Below are positions 1 through 10,824 of a stretch of 64,000 nt of DNA, one piece after another. Position numbers and translations under genes: made by a program. Every line of letters starts with the position of its first letter. The first letter of the stretch is position 1. The notes under the pieces are model-generated. The model was given only the letters and a program-made list of their open reading frames with translations, did not search any database and was not told where the DNA came from. Source of the stretch: Ochotona curzoniae (Eukaryota; Chordata; Mammalia; Lagomorpha; Ochotonidae); the NCBI RefSeq assembly GCF_017591425.1, contig NW_024464918.1:24022001-24086000 (forward strand), given 5' to 3'.

Positions 1-1654
1 GAAAATTCTTTAACTTAATGCGTATTTTTTCTTAATAGTTATATTCTATAACATTTTAAAATGCCAGTCAAATTTTAGACTGGCATTTTATTTTTTAGAA
101 GAATGAATGGAAATATGCTTATTTAATTCTATTTACTGTGGAATTTGTAGCACCTTTGGAATGTATATTTTACAATGTGGCAGCAAAATTAACTGAGATC
201 GTTTATAAAGGTATTTTGCAGAGCACGTGGTATGTTGGGCATTTAGAATGCATGTTAGTAATTTTAGCAACAGTGATTCTGGCCACCTTAGCTGACTTGA
301 CCTTTTGAGTTAAGTCCAAATGTCTAATTACATTATATGCAGCAGTACAGCTTTAAAACTAGAAAAGAATGCAACAAACAATAATCTAGAAGCAGTCCAT
401 TTTTCCGTTTATCATTCCTTCCAGATATTAGGCTTTTACCACTACTCACAGCAATCCAAGCAAAATCTAGTGGAAAAGTGACTTTGCTGAGTACTGGGAG
501 ATGTGTGGGCATCGGTGCCAGTTATCCAGGGGCACCTGGCTTCACACAGACAAAGCCATTCAATGCTGACAGTTTTGATACATGGTTATTGAAGGCGGGA
601 AATGCTAAATACTGGTAGTTTAACAAGCACTCAGAAAAACTATTTCCTGACTGCAAATATAGAGATGCCTCATCTGAAATCCAACTCAGTGTGTAGCCAG
701 AGTAAATGGAACAGAGGAATGAAATGTATTCTATTCATAATGAGCTGAGACTGAACGTAAAGGATCCGTTAAAATATCTGAACAGTTAAAATGGATTATA
801 TTTCCCTTTGGGAATGGAAGTAGTCTCATGGATGGGGCTGATGAACTGAGCTTGGTAAATTGGCTCTTGGTGGTGATGAAATGGTATTGACAAAAAGGTA
901 GCAGTGTATATTTCACACACATCAGCAGGGGTAATGAATATAGAGTGCGGCTCAAGTACAAAGTTGTGGTGCTTTCTATTCTGACATTGGGACTCTGGTG
1001 CCATGCTTATGATTTAGAGGCATGCTCTGATTTGAGAAACTCAAGCCATTTAATGAATAAACACCCTTAATAACTGGTAGGGTTGGTTTTCAACCAGACA
1101 CAGTTATACATGACTTTAGACAAGCTTCAGGAACAAGTAGGGTGTACACCATTGGCTTCAGTGAAACTCCAGCCATTTCAGCATGATAGCGAGGAATCCA
1201 CAAGTGCTGTGACTGAGTTGATGACATATGACATATGAAAGCATGTTAGGAACAACCTTCCTGGAATCCTGCCTTTTCTAGGCTAAGTTAGGAGTCATCA
1301 TTCTTGATGTATCCCAACTGACTAAGTAATTGCATGATACTGCTGTCTTCATTAGCAAAATAAAACCCAAGGCCTGAAAGTTTCATTAAAGGAAAAAGAG
1401 TTCTGTTTGGTGGAGAGAAGTAACTGGAAAAAGTACAACTATGTCCTCAGTCCCCGAGATTTGTGTTCCTTGGCCTTGTCTAGCTTAACATGGGTGGCAC
1501 CTTCTTTCTTGCCTTTGCAGAGAGTGGGTACTCTTAGTAAGTTAGGGGTGAAAATATTGCCTCATCCTCTCACTTACAGCTTATGTGTGTTTGTCTTGTA
1601 TGCAATATATACTTAGGTTCTACTCTAATCCACTCAGTCACTGTGAGTTTTTTA
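1..1654. other. unique noncoding sequence, no gene seen
   Basis: AT-rich sequence with stop codons in all frames; open frames are below 80 codons and resemble no protein I know. Apart from the short hairpin at 57-90 I see no recognisable repeat or RNA gene. Confidence 0.6.
57..90. repeat. perfect 13 bp inverted repeat (hairpin)
   Basis: TAAAATGCCAGTC at 57-69 is exactly complementary to GACTGGCATTTTA at 78-90, around an 8-base AT loop. It could be the core of a small palindromic DNA element or a chance palindrome. The stem is too short for a typical pre-microRNA. Confidence 0.8.
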
Positions 1655-1880
1655 ATTAGAAAATTTAGTCCATGGTAATTATTGCTAGGTAAGATCTTAC
1701 TATTGCCATTCTTGTTTGGAATTTTTATTCTGATTTCTCTTTTTCTTCTTCTCTTAGAATCTTAATTTTTTGGGGCAAGTGATTTTCTCTGAAAGTCTAT
1801 TTTGTTTCATTGGTTAGTTTTACTAAGTCTAGTATATGTCCTTGCATTGTAGTAACCATAAGGTTTAAAAAAAAATTACT
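1655..1880 (-). mobile_element. old L1 LINE relic, antisense
   Basis: The run from 'aatttagtccatggtaatta' through 'aggtaagatcttactattgcc' and 'gtgattttctctgaaagtct' follows the antisense 5'/ORF region of old mammalian L1 elements. It is heavily diverged with no open frame. The family match is from memory. Confidence 0.6.
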
Positions 1881-2043
1881 GGTGATGAAAATCTACCTTG
1901 AAATAACAACTTAACATTGACTTTACTAAAAGTTTGGAAAAAATACTTGCAAGAAGGATTTTCCTTGAAGTTCATGAAAAGTGGTATTAAAAGAAATTTA
2001 TTTTGCTCCATAAAAGATTGAAATCCTTACGTAGAAAGCATAG

Positions 2044-2193
2044 GAGTGTTTCAAAAAGTTCATGGAAATGAAATACATATATGTGTGCATATATATAATA
2101 TAAGCAAAGGAAAACTATGCAAGGATTTCAAGCTTTTTTTATATCCATATACACTAACCCCTAACTATTTTCCATGAATGTCTGAGTTTCTAC
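2044..2193. mobile_element. possible mariner-like MITE
   Basis: The left end carries 'gagtgtttcaaaaagttcat' and continues GGAAAT. About 120 bp away the sequence reads TTTTCCATGAA...TGAGTTTC, its diverged inverted complement. Terminal repeats of this kind (CTTCAAAAAGTTCATGGAAA) are typical of mammalian mariner-derived nonautonomous elements. The copy is internally AT-rich and has no transposase. A similar element lies at 45908-46000. Confidence 0.5.
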
Positions 2194-2199
2194 CTTGGG

Positions 2200-3250
2200 A
2201 ACATGAAATAACCAAACTATTGAGTCTGTAAGGCTGCCGAGAATCCCCATTGTTTGGAGTAGTGTCCAATAGCTAATAGGGTATCATCAGCAAGTATTGG
2301 CCACTGTGATTATCAGATACAGGTATTACAGAGTGATCTGTGCGTTAGGAACTACATAGGAACATTGGGATCACCTGAAGTATTTATAAGAGATAAGCCT
2401 TAAAAGGCAAAGCAGCATGGGTGTGTAATGGGGTCACATACACGTGAATATCAGCACTGTTACTAGGTTGGAGAGACATGGGGAGTAGATGATGTTACTG
2501 TGTCCTAGCTCTTAGAACACCTGATAGAAGGGCGAGCCTTGGAAAAACTTTCTCAAGTAAGCTACTCACAGAAGGGATTCAGCCATGCTGGGAAGGTATG
2601 TAAGACATCTTTGAGTCCCACCCAAATCCAGTTGGCATGGATATAAGGAAAGAAAAACAATCGTGGATCAGCCTTTATCCTCTCTATTACAAAGCAGATT
2701 AGAGCCAGAGTAGCCTAGTGTTGGGGGTCATATGGGCCAAGAATACCACACTCAGGCTTATTGTGGGCGTCCAAGGCTGTCTGTATACACGGCTTCCTAG
2801 CTGCTGAATCTCCTGCATTTTAGGAGCCGTTTAACTGCTCCTCTCCACGACTCCCAGGAGCACCCTCTTCTGCATCTCTGCAGTGCCATCCTTTTTTAAA
2901 ATATATATGTTCAGCTTCCATAATAACCCTTTTGGTTCAAGGGATTCTAAGTATTGCTGAACTGACAACCTTGGATCTCCATTGTAGGACCCAATGCTTT
3001 GAGTACACACACACAAAAATATTACACTGAACACAAGGGATGCCCTGGGTCTCTACCAACATCGCAGTTATTAGGGGCAGAACTCTGACATCATATCCCC
3101 TGCAGCCTGGCATGTAATGAGCTTGATTTCTAACCAGAAGCTGTTCTCAGTAAGTCACTTGTCCTTTTGTTTTTACCTTTTTATTTTGCTGTGATGAATA
3201 ATATTTTAGCAGTAAATCAGATTCCTGTTCTTTTTATTAGGAGGTAGAAT
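2200..3250. other. unique noncoding sequence, no gene seen
   Basis: No repeat family recognised. The only open frames are short ones with no family resemblance. Confidence 0.55.
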
Positions 3251-3254
3251 TTTT

Positions 3255-3333
3255 AACTATGTGCTTGGTGACTAGGGGAGTTGTAACATGGTATATTTGT
3301 AACCGTTAAACCATCTGGTCACCAAGTATAGTT
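3255..3333. repeat. imperfect inverted repeat, about 79 nt hairpin
   Basis: AACTATGTGCTTGGTGAC (3255-3272) pairs with CTGGTCACCAAGTATAGTT (3315-3333). The fold has about 17 pairs including two G-T pairs and a 2-nt bulge, and a loop of about 40 nt. The overall size is like a pre-microRNA, but the loop is long. A relic of a small DNA transposon is equally plausible. Confidence 0.6.
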
Positions 3334-3339
3334 CCAAAA

Positions 3340-4861
3340 GGAATGCCAATTGATATCCTTGCTTATTTGAATTAGGAATATGAAAAAGAAATAAGAAGAT
3401 ATACATCAAAATATCACTGGCTTGTCCAAGACTTATTTGTCAGGTGGGGTGACAATTTTGCATCCTGGAAGGTTACTTCATCTTGTTCCGGCCATCTTCA
3501 TGATGTAACAGTTATAACACATCTTTAATTTTATCTACATTGCTAACATGTTCTTTATTTCATTCAGGCAGTATAAGTATACCATCATGATAATATAGGG
3601 AAAAACAGCAAGGGTGGGGGAGAAGAGGGATGGGAGGGGAGCTCCTTGTCCTGATAGAACTGTATCATGAAAACAAAATCCCATGACACACAATCCAATG
3701 ACATGCCAAGCTTGGATTTGTAGCATTTTTGGCTTTGTAGTGTAAATGTTCTTACTGTGAGTAATTTCAAGCTACAAATACAGGATCATTAACTGTGGAG
3801 TTGGGAAGAGAGACACAGTAGCCCACAATTCCATAGTATTTCTATCACAGCGACACAACAGAGGAAAATAACCTTGGGACTACAGGCAGTAGTATATAGA
3901 GCGAAATGGAAAGGAAATCATGAGTGCTGAGTAGTCTTACTTTTAAAAACAGTTCTCCTAAGTAATCACTGACATAAAATTGCATATATTTAAGTTGTAT
4001 ATCATAGAAATTTAGTGTAAACAATTTCTACAGCCAAGCTATTTAATGTGTCATTGAACTTTAGATCATGGCCATCTGCAGCCCAAATCCACTGCTGGTA
4101 TAGATTCAGCCTGGTGTCCTGTGGTATGAATGGGTCACGCATAGTTTATATTTTCATGAACATGTAAGCAGTTATTCCTTTTCTGTCAGCTATGTTAAAA
4201 ACACCACCTGGTGCATGGCTAAAGAAGCACTATCTCAAATGAGAATATTTGAGAATTGCCACATACACACAAATCAAACTGGAGGAATTAGCAAACTTCA
4301 TTACATTCAGATAATCATGGATTAAAAAATGCTTAGAGTGAATGAATCTAAAGTGATCATGGTCTTAATTCTTAATGCTTTATAAAATATAACTAGAAAA
4401 TGTTTTTATTAGATATATCCCTGTATATAAATATAACAATCACTTCTAAGTATATTATTAAATTGGATGAAACATGCAGTTACGATTTTCCAAATTTGTC
4501 TTTCAGGGTAAAAAATAAATCATAAGCCACACAGTAAAAGCTGCAAATCAAAAAACAACAGTGCTATATGTAATTCAGGACCATATCAGTAATTACATAA
4601 TTCCCTTTTCTTTAGAAGAATCTGAATTGTCAATAAAAAGCCCAAGGTGTTAAATATTTAAGTGCCAAATTAAAAGTAAAGAATTTGTATTAAATTTTTA
4701 CACTGGGGGTGACATAGCAACAAACTTCAACATGGTACAGAAAAAAATATAGCAAAATGTTAATTATTGAATCTTTATGGAAGATACAAAATAGGTTGAT
4801 AAGGGATATTTCTTGCATTATGCTTTATAGTATGTTTCTGAAAATTTTACTAATAAAAATG
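3340..4861. other. unique AT-rich noncoding sequence
   Basis: No gene or clear repeat. A short G-rich tract sits at about 3613-3643. No RNA gene seen. Confidence 0.55.
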
Positions 4862-5022
4862 TTCCTGGGTTCCTGCCACCCAAATTGGAGACCTGGGTTA
4901 AATTCCCAGCTCTGAGTTTCGGCCTCTCAGTCCAAACTAATGCAGGGATTTGGGAGTGAATCAGCAGGTGAGATCTCTGTCTGTGTCTCTTTCTGCCTTG
5001 TCAGGAAAAAAAAATTTAAATC
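4862..5022 (+). mobile_element. C-SINE, 5'-truncated
   Basis: Contains the 3' half of the lagomorph C-repeat: 'gttcctgccacccaaattgg', 'gagacctgggttaaattccc', then a pyrimidine-rich CTCTGTCTGTGTCTCTTTCTGCC tail ending in an A-run. The tRNA-like head is missing. Confidence 0.75.
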
Positions 5023-5770
5023 CTTGGTAAACTCTGCAATGCTATGCAGTTAAAAAGGCTTATTGCCTGGGCTTTAAAGCACTCAACTGAAAAACATAGA
5101 CAGTTTTGAATGAGCGTCAGAAAACATTATTAACCTTCAGTGTTCACTGTTTGACCTCCATGCTTATAAAAATGAAGGCTGTCCCAGGTAATTTCCACAG
5201 GGTTGTTTCAGCTTTATATCTTCAGAATGGTGCTGAGACAAACCATTTGACGTTTTTGATCATTTTTAAGCAGTTAGATGATACAATGCTGCAACCTTTT
5301 GTAGCCTAAGGGATGGGAGAGAATCAGGCTGAGCCTGCCTTGACATGCCCTGGTGGATACCCAGCCACTGTTCCTCCTGCAGATGTGGAAGCACATCCTC
5401 AGTGGTGATTCTGAGCTTTCCTGCTAATCTGCTGTCAGCACTACCTCATGGCATCTCACAGTCGCTGCAGAGAACAGATGCGGAGGATTTTGTCACATTG
5501 CACATTTTAAGGTGAACAGGTTTTCATACAAAAGCACAAATCAAAATTTTCTGACACTACCAATGATGGAAGTGACACCAAGAAGAAACTTGCAAAGAAA
5601 AGCCCTTTCATCACTTCTCAAATGAAAAATGCAAACATAGTGGAAATGCAAAGCAAAACAGGTTCTCTGAAAGATAGACATTGTCAGCAGAAATATTTTT
5701 AGTTTCGTGATTTTTATAATTAAAGCAGATTGGAAAAAATTTTTACACACATACACTTGTATATACCAAT
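5023..5770. other. unique noncoding sequence
   Basis: No repeat family or gene recognised. Short open frames have no family resemblance. Confidence 0.5.
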
Positions 5771-5772
5771 CC

Positions 5773-5922
5773 CTGTATATATGTGTGTGTGTGTATACAA
5801 TGCATATGTGCAGTGTGTCATGGAATTACCTCTATATTTCCAGTCACACAAACAACAGCTATAGGTATAGATATATACACCGTTACATCTATATATCTAT
5901 ACCTGTATCCATACCTACATTT
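5773..5922. repeat. TG/TA-rich simple repeat region
   Basis: TATATATGTGTGTGTGTGTA at 5776-5796, then irregular TATAGATATATACA and CTATATATCTATACC runs to about 5922. These are degenerate microsatellites; the open frame across them is an artefact of repeat composition. Confidence 0.8.
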
Positions 5923-6018
5923 ATTTCATGGCATTACCTAGAACTTTGAGATTCTGCTTGTGTGGGCTGATATCGCCCGAGTGACATGGTTGATTGTTAG
6001 AAATGCAGAATTCCTCAT

Positions 6019-6298
6019 GGCCGACGTTATAGTGTAGCTACCCTGCCACTTGCATTTCTAGCATCCCACTTTACATGCCAGTCCCAGTTGCAGGGCTCTG
6101 CTTTTAATCCACTTCTTGTTCAGATCACCCGTGTCTGAACCCATGACATACATGCGCAGGACCTGGCTGGAGTTCCTGGTTCCTCGCTCCCACCTGACCC
6201 AGCCCTGACTTCTCTCTGTTTAAATCTTTTTTCTCTGTCTTTCTGTTTCCTTGTGCATATCTCCGTATTGGCCTTTCGAATAAATAAGCCTTGTTTAA
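6019..6298 (+). mobile_element. C-SINE, near full length
   Basis: The head is GGCCGACGTTATAGTGTAG. It is followed by a degenerate tRNA-like region, 'cctggctggagttcctggtt', a CTCTCTGT pyrimidine tract, and the tail TTTCGAATAAATAAGCCTT. It is well diverged from younger copies in the window. The DNA just upstream resembles a fragment of a MER5-type element. Confidence 0.85.
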
Positions 6299-6299
6299 A

Positions 6300-6700
6300 A
6301 TTTTTGTTAATATAAGGAGAACATGAATTTCATATGGACAATTCCAAAAAATAACAGTATTTCCTTCCCTCCCACCATTTCCCTTCTTTATTTCCTTTTT
6401 CTTTGCAATTTCATTCTTGCAAAAACATAATTTTAGGCTCCTCTATAATTGTAGGCTTAATGGAGCACTAACTGTAATTTTCAACATTTAAAAAAAATAC
6501 TCAGAATTGTTCAAGATTTATTTGGACACTTAGGGTTTTTTTTATAGTCCCACAAATTTTTGATTTTTACTAATATAAAGAGAACAGGCTCTATATATTT
6601 ATTAGATAATTTTTGGAAAAAAATAACCTGACATCTCTCCTTTTTTCCTTTCCCTCTATCTCATTCTTGCCTCCTTTTGCTTATTTCTGTAATTGTTGCA
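6300..6700 (-). mobile_element. two antisense L1 3' UTR-like segments
   Basis: Segments at about 6305-6420 and 6560-6690 share the layout (T/C)TAATATAA(G/A)GAGAACA, then an AATAAC block, then CCTTCCCTCC/TTTCCTTTCCCT and TCATTCTTGC. They look like antisense lagomorph L1 3' UTR (G-rich on the sense strand). They lie next to a sense L1 fragment, so an inversion or two insertions must have happened. Confidence 0.5.
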
Positions 6701-6724
6701 AAATCTTAATTTCACATACACCAA

Positions 6725-6868
6725 ATGGAAGAAGACTTCCTGTCCATGGACTTGAAGAGTAAATATTGGTAAAATATACAAGCTACCTAGAGCAACCCAC
6801 AGATTTAATTCGCATCAAAAACCAGGGACATTCTTTATCAAATTTGAAAGCAACCTTAAAACTTGTAT
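6725..6868 (+). mobile_element. L1 ORF2 fragment (reverse transcriptase region)
   Basis: The sequence 'attggtaaaatatacaagct' through 'ctacctagagcaacccacag' to 'ccagggacattctttatcaa' follows the mammalian L1 ORF2 segment 'VKMSILPKAIYRFNAIPIK.P'. The frame is broken. The element is interrupted by the C-SINE at 6871 and resumes at about 7255. Confidence 0.85.
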
Positions 6869-6870
6869 AC

Positions 6871-7187
6871 GGGTGCTGGTAGTGTGGTATAGCTGATGGA
6901 GTTGCCACCTGCAATGCTGACATCCCAAATGGAAAAAAAAGTTTGCCTCCCAAACTTTTTGAATTAAAAAACTATTCAATTTTCAATTCAATATTCTGCT
7001 AAGGCACCTAAAAAAGCAGGAGAGGAATGATCCAAGGTGTGGAGCCCAAACACCAGCAACACGTGAGACCTGGTGAAGCTCTGGGTTCCTTGCTTTGGCC
7101 TGGCCTCACCCCAGTCATTCAGCTACTTGGGGAGTAGGCCAGTGGGTAGAAGATCTCTCTGTCTCTCTTTCTGCAACCCTGACTTTC
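6871..7187 (+). mobile_element. C-SINE inserted in L1
   Basis: Head GGGTGCTGGTAGTGTGGTATAGC, 'gagttgccacctgcaatgct', 'aacacgtgagacctggtgaa', then GAAGATCTCTCTGTCTCTC and an A/T-rich tail. It carries an internal AT-rich duplication-like stretch (about 6940-6990) not seen in other copies. It splits the L1 ORF2 relic. Confidence 0.85.
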
Positions 7188-7253
7188 ATGTAAATATATA
7201 ATTTTAGTAGCAGGACTCATATGTAAATATATAATTTTAGTAGTTTGACTCAT
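7188..7253. repeat. 33 bp tandem duplication
   Basis: Two adjacent 33 bp units (7188-7220 and 7221-7253) begin ATGTAAATATATAATTTTAG and differ only at three adjacent bases (CAG versus TTT). They sit where the C-SINE tail meets the L1. Confidence 0.85.
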
Positions 7254-7254
7254 A

Positions 7255-8310
7255 TGTACCCAAAAAGGATTGGACGCAACCTCACCAAATACCTGGTTTT
7301 AAAGCCTGTTGCAAACAAACATGAAACCAACAATTAAATCAGTGGAACAGAATGACCCAGAGGCGAATCCATATGCATATTGCCACCTGATTTTTGATAA
7401 AGTGATGAAGATGCCTAAAACATACATTGGATAAAAGGCAGTCTTTTCAATAAATGATACAAGTAAAACTGTATATACACATAGAAAAGAAGGAAGTTAA
7501 CTGGCTCAAGGTTAAAAAAAAGTGGATCAAAGCCTATAACTTAGACCTGAAGCTGTAAAATCACTAGAAGGAAATGGGGGAACACTTGAAGTGTGGGTGT
7601 AGGTATAAGCTGTGTTTTGTTGAATAAAATCCCAAAGTTCAGGCAATAAAACCAAAACTGGATAAATTGGGTTATAACAAAGTTTGAAGCTTCTGCTCAA
7701 CAAAATAGTCAATCAGCTGAATGACTAGGTAATTGAAAAAGCAGAAAATATTTGCAAGATTCTTAATCTAGTAAAGGGTTAATATCCAGAATGCATCAGA
7801 AACTCCAGAGAATCAACAACACCACCTTGTTAGTTCAGCAGGTCGGTGGGCAAAGGACCTCAACAGACACTTCTCAGAGGAACGAGTACAAATGGCTAAC
7901 AAAGATGTGAAAAAAACATTCAGTATCACTAACCATTAGGGAGAGGCAAGTCAACATGATAGGTATTAACTTGCCCTTGTTAATATGGCTATTATTAGAA
8001 AGGTAGAAAGTAGTGAATGTTGGCAAGGGTTTAGAGAACAGAAAGTCTGAGGTGCTCTTTGTGGCAATGCACATTAATACAGCCACTAAGGAAGGTTGAT
8101 CATATGACCCAGCACTCTCACTACTAGGTGTTCATCCAAAAGACATGAAATCATTGCAACCAAAAAGATAGCTACTCCACCCTGTTCGCAGCACCGCTAT
8201 TCACAGTAGCTAGGGACGGAATCAGCCAGCTTCCAACTTAGTATGACTACGGAAGTATGGTGTGTCTACACAATGGGATACTGTTGAACCATCACAAAAA
8301 TTTAATTCCA
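7255..8310 (+). mobile_element. L1 ORF2 3' region, degenerate
   Basis: Recognisable L1 ORF2 C-terminal landmarks in order: 'gtggaacagaatgacccaga', 'tgatttttgataaagtgatg', 'gggcaaaggacctcaacaga' continuing CACTTCTCAGAGGAA, 'aatgttggcaagggtttaga', CATATGACCCAGCACTC, ACAATGGGATACTG. Multiple stops and frameshifts make it inactive. It continues after the C-SINE at 8320-8632. Confidence 0.92.
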
Positions 8311-8319
8311 TGTTCCTTT

Positions 8320-8632
8320 ATATTTTTATAGGAAATGCAGATTTACAAAGAGGAGGGACAGAGAGAAAGATACTGCAACCACTGGTTCACTCCCCCAATG
8401 GCCCCAATGGCCCCAATGGCCATAGCTGAGCCAGGTCGAAGCCAGGAGCTTCCTCTGGGTCTTCCACATGGGTGCAGGGTTCAAGGCCTTGGGCCATCCT
8501 CCACTGCTTTCCTAGACATACACAGGGAGCTGAATGGGAAGTGGAGCAGCCAGGACAGGAACCTTGCCCAGATGGAATGCTGACACTTAAAGGGTGAGGA
8601 TTAGCTAATAGAGTCATTGTGCTGGCTCTGAT
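8320..8632 (-). mobile_element. C-SINE inserted in L1, antisense
   Basis: Reads antisense: GGTTCACTCCCCCAATGG, 'gaagccaggagcttcctctg', 'cttgggccatcctccactgc', 'gggaagtggagcagccagga', ending near GTGCTGGCTCTG. It separates L1 ORF2 from its 3' UTR. Open frames here on both strands are SINE-derived, not genes. Confidence 0.9.
8393..8419. repeat. 9 bp x 3 tandem repeat inside a C-SINE
   Basis: CCCCAATGG occurs three times head to tail where C-SINEs normally have one copy (CTCCCCAAATGGCC). This is a local replication-slippage expansion. Confidence 0.9.
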
Positions 8633-8955
8633 GAATTAAATTCTGTCAGTGATAGCAAAATGGAAGTGATTAAAGGATTTGATGTTAAGTGAAATAAGCC
8701 ATACAAAGAAAGATAAATACTGATGTTCTTCTGAATATGTGAGAGCTAAAAATACACCTCCATCTGAACACAGAATGATGGTTGCTAGAGGTTGTAAGTG
8801 TAGGGATGTACAGATGGTGTTTGGATAATGGGTAAGAAATTGGGGTCAGATTGAAAGAATAAGTTCCAAGCTCATGAAAATTGGCCATAGATTTTATGAA
8901 TAAATATGAGAGAGACTCTAAGGCATCAATCGCAGAGTGATGTTACATAATGAAA
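8633..8955 (+). mobile_element. L1 3' end continuing from 8310
   Basis: GATGTTAAGTGAAATAAGCC and 'gatggttgctagaggttgta' are classic L1 ORF2 end / 3' UTR motifs, followed by 'gggtaagaaattggggtcag'. Sense orientation, same element as 7255-8310. Confidence 0.85.
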
Positions 8956-9148
8956 AGTTTTGGCTGGGGCTTCTGCCACCCATGAAGAACACTTAGAATT
9001 TCTGGTTTCTTGTTTTGGCTCGGACCAGCCCCAGCTATGGCTGCAGCTCAGGGAGTGAACCGGAAGTGGAATGATCTCTCTTTCCCTCCCTCCCTCTCTG
9101 ACCTTTTCTCGCTACTTTTCAGATAAGTAGATAAATAAATCTTTAACA
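8956..9148 (+). mobile_element. C-SINE, head missing
   Basis: Starts mid-element at 'gcttctgccacccatgaaga', then 'cagctatggctgcagctcag', GGGAGTGAACCGGAAGTGGA, a CT-rich tract, and the tail GATAAATAAATCTTT. 5'-truncated copy at the 3' end of the L1. Confidence 0.85.
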
Positions 9149-9240
9149 TGAATATGTGAATTGAGGACTGTTTTGATTGCTTTACATAATCATGATATAA
9201 ATATATAATCATGCAAATATGTTGAGGCTTTTTGCTTTGA

Positions 9241-9500
9241 GGAAGGTGGGAGTTCTGTCATCTGCAGGCTTACTCTTCAAATGCCCACAGTAGCCAGTGC
9301 TGGGCCAAGCGAGGAACTCCAGCTAGGTCTCCAATGCAGGTGGCAGTGACCCAGCTACTCAAGACATCATCTCTGCTCCTGGATTGTGCAGTAGCAGGAG
9401 GCTGGATTTGGGTGCTGAACAAGGATTCGAACTCTTATATTTAAGCCTTAGGTCCAGCACCTGACCACAAACATCATGTCTATGCCAGAATATATAATTT
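9241..9500 (-). mobile_element. old C-SINE-like element, antisense
   Basis: Diverged antisense copy: 'aatgcccacagtagccagtg', CTGGGCCAAGCGAGGAACTCCAG, 'aggctggatttgggtgctga', AAGGATTCGAACTCTTATAT (antisense B-box-like GTTCGAATCC). Likely an older lagomorph subfamily. Confidence 0.7.
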
Positions 9501-9585
9501 TCACTTCCTAATGAGATAAATTTTAATGTGGAATCATACACACCTCAGATCTGTTGAGTCAGAACTTTATTTTACTTAAGGACAT

Positions 9586-9903
9586 TTGTATGCATCTTCT
9601 TCCTAAAGATTTACTTAATTGGAAATCATAGTTACAGAAAGAGAGGGAGTGATCCCCAGAGATTCACTACCCAAATGGCTACAACAGAAAGAGCAGCATC
9701 TGAAACCAGGAGCTTCTTCCGGATATTCCACATGGATGCAAGGCCCAAGAACTTGGGCTTTCTCTTCTTGCTTTCCCAGGCATGCCAGTAGGCAGCTGGA
9801 TCAGAAGCAGTCCTGACTTAAGCTGGCACCCATATGGGCATCTGGCATTGCAGACAGCAGCTTAATGTGCTGTGCCACACTGCCGGCCCCTTGTATGCGT
9901 CTT
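9586..9903 (-). mobile_element. C-SINE with target-site duplication
   Basis: The element runs from AAAGATTTACTTAATTGG (9605) to CACACTGCCGGCCCC (9890), antisense. It is flanked by TTGTATGCATCTT (9586-9598) and TTGTATGCGTCTT (9891-9903), a 13 bp duplication with one mismatch, which shows L1-type insertion. Confidence 0.92.
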
Positions 9904-10824
9904 AAAGACTATTAAGAGCCACTCCAGAATACAGATTTCTAGAGGGTGGGTGCGTCACGCCTTGCTGTGTTTTTCCATATGCTCTAGCACCCTGTTGGCT
10001 AGTGAAATCACTCAACCTGCTAGCCTGTGGAAGGTATCAGTAGTGTCCGAATATCCGTGGAATTGGAATCATTGTTAAGTTCACGTATTAGAAACTGTAC
10101 TTTGTATTCACTAGGAGTGAATTAAAAATCCTTGCCAAAGTCAGTATTGTGGCCTAAGTAATGGGAGTTTTTACACACCTTAGAATTAATTAGATAATCT
10201 GTAGGATCCAGTTAAAAGAAGAAAGAAAAAAAAAGCTGAAGCTCATTTTTCAAAAGTTGAGATAGTGACAGTAGAGCAATAACCAAACACAGATTTTGCT
10301 CTGTAAGGAGTGAATGCGGAGAGGCAGTGTGCTATGTCTGCAGGAGTCTGCCTGGCAAATCTCTGGCACTTCTTCTCCTTGGTGTGAAAACTCTGAATTC
10401 TCCACGTGAGGTTGTGACACTGTAGGATACTTGTGCTTGTGCCCAGTTTTTTCTCCCTGAATAATTAAGTATCTTCTCAATGCATATAAAGTAAATGAGA
10501 ACTAATCCTTTGCTTCTACAAAACAGTGACACCCTACCATTCAATTATTGCTTGTTCATTTTGTACATGTGAATGAATGCCAATCCCAGTAAAGGAAACT
10601 GACATGAAAAAATTGCAACTCAGTTGAAAGAGGGAGGGAGAGCAATGTGTATGGAAGGTTGATATGGAGAACAGGACTAGAATGTTCAGGCTTATGAAAG
10701 GACAGTGGCATGGAAAGATTTGTTTGGACAGCGCTTGAGGAAAAAAGAGTAAAATGATGGGAGCTTTCACCTGTATCTTCCTCTTCCTTTGTTATGGAAA
10801 AAGCCTGGGATAGTCAGTTTATGA
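9904..10824. other. unique noncoding sequence
   Basis: No repeat recognised. Open frames of 60-80 codons on both strands overlap each other without family resemblance. The block is moderately GC-balanced and might include conserved noncoding DNA, but nothing decides that from sequence alone. Confidence 0.5.

Noticed and set aside
5985..6018. MER5-like fragment GTTAGAAATGCAGAATTCCTC
   Set aside because: Too short to call with confidence; noted in the adjacent SINE entry.
6019..6298. tRNA gene signals (A/B boxes)
   Set aside because: These belong to the tRNA-derived heads of C-SINEs, not to functional tRNA genes; the same holds for all other C-SINE copies.
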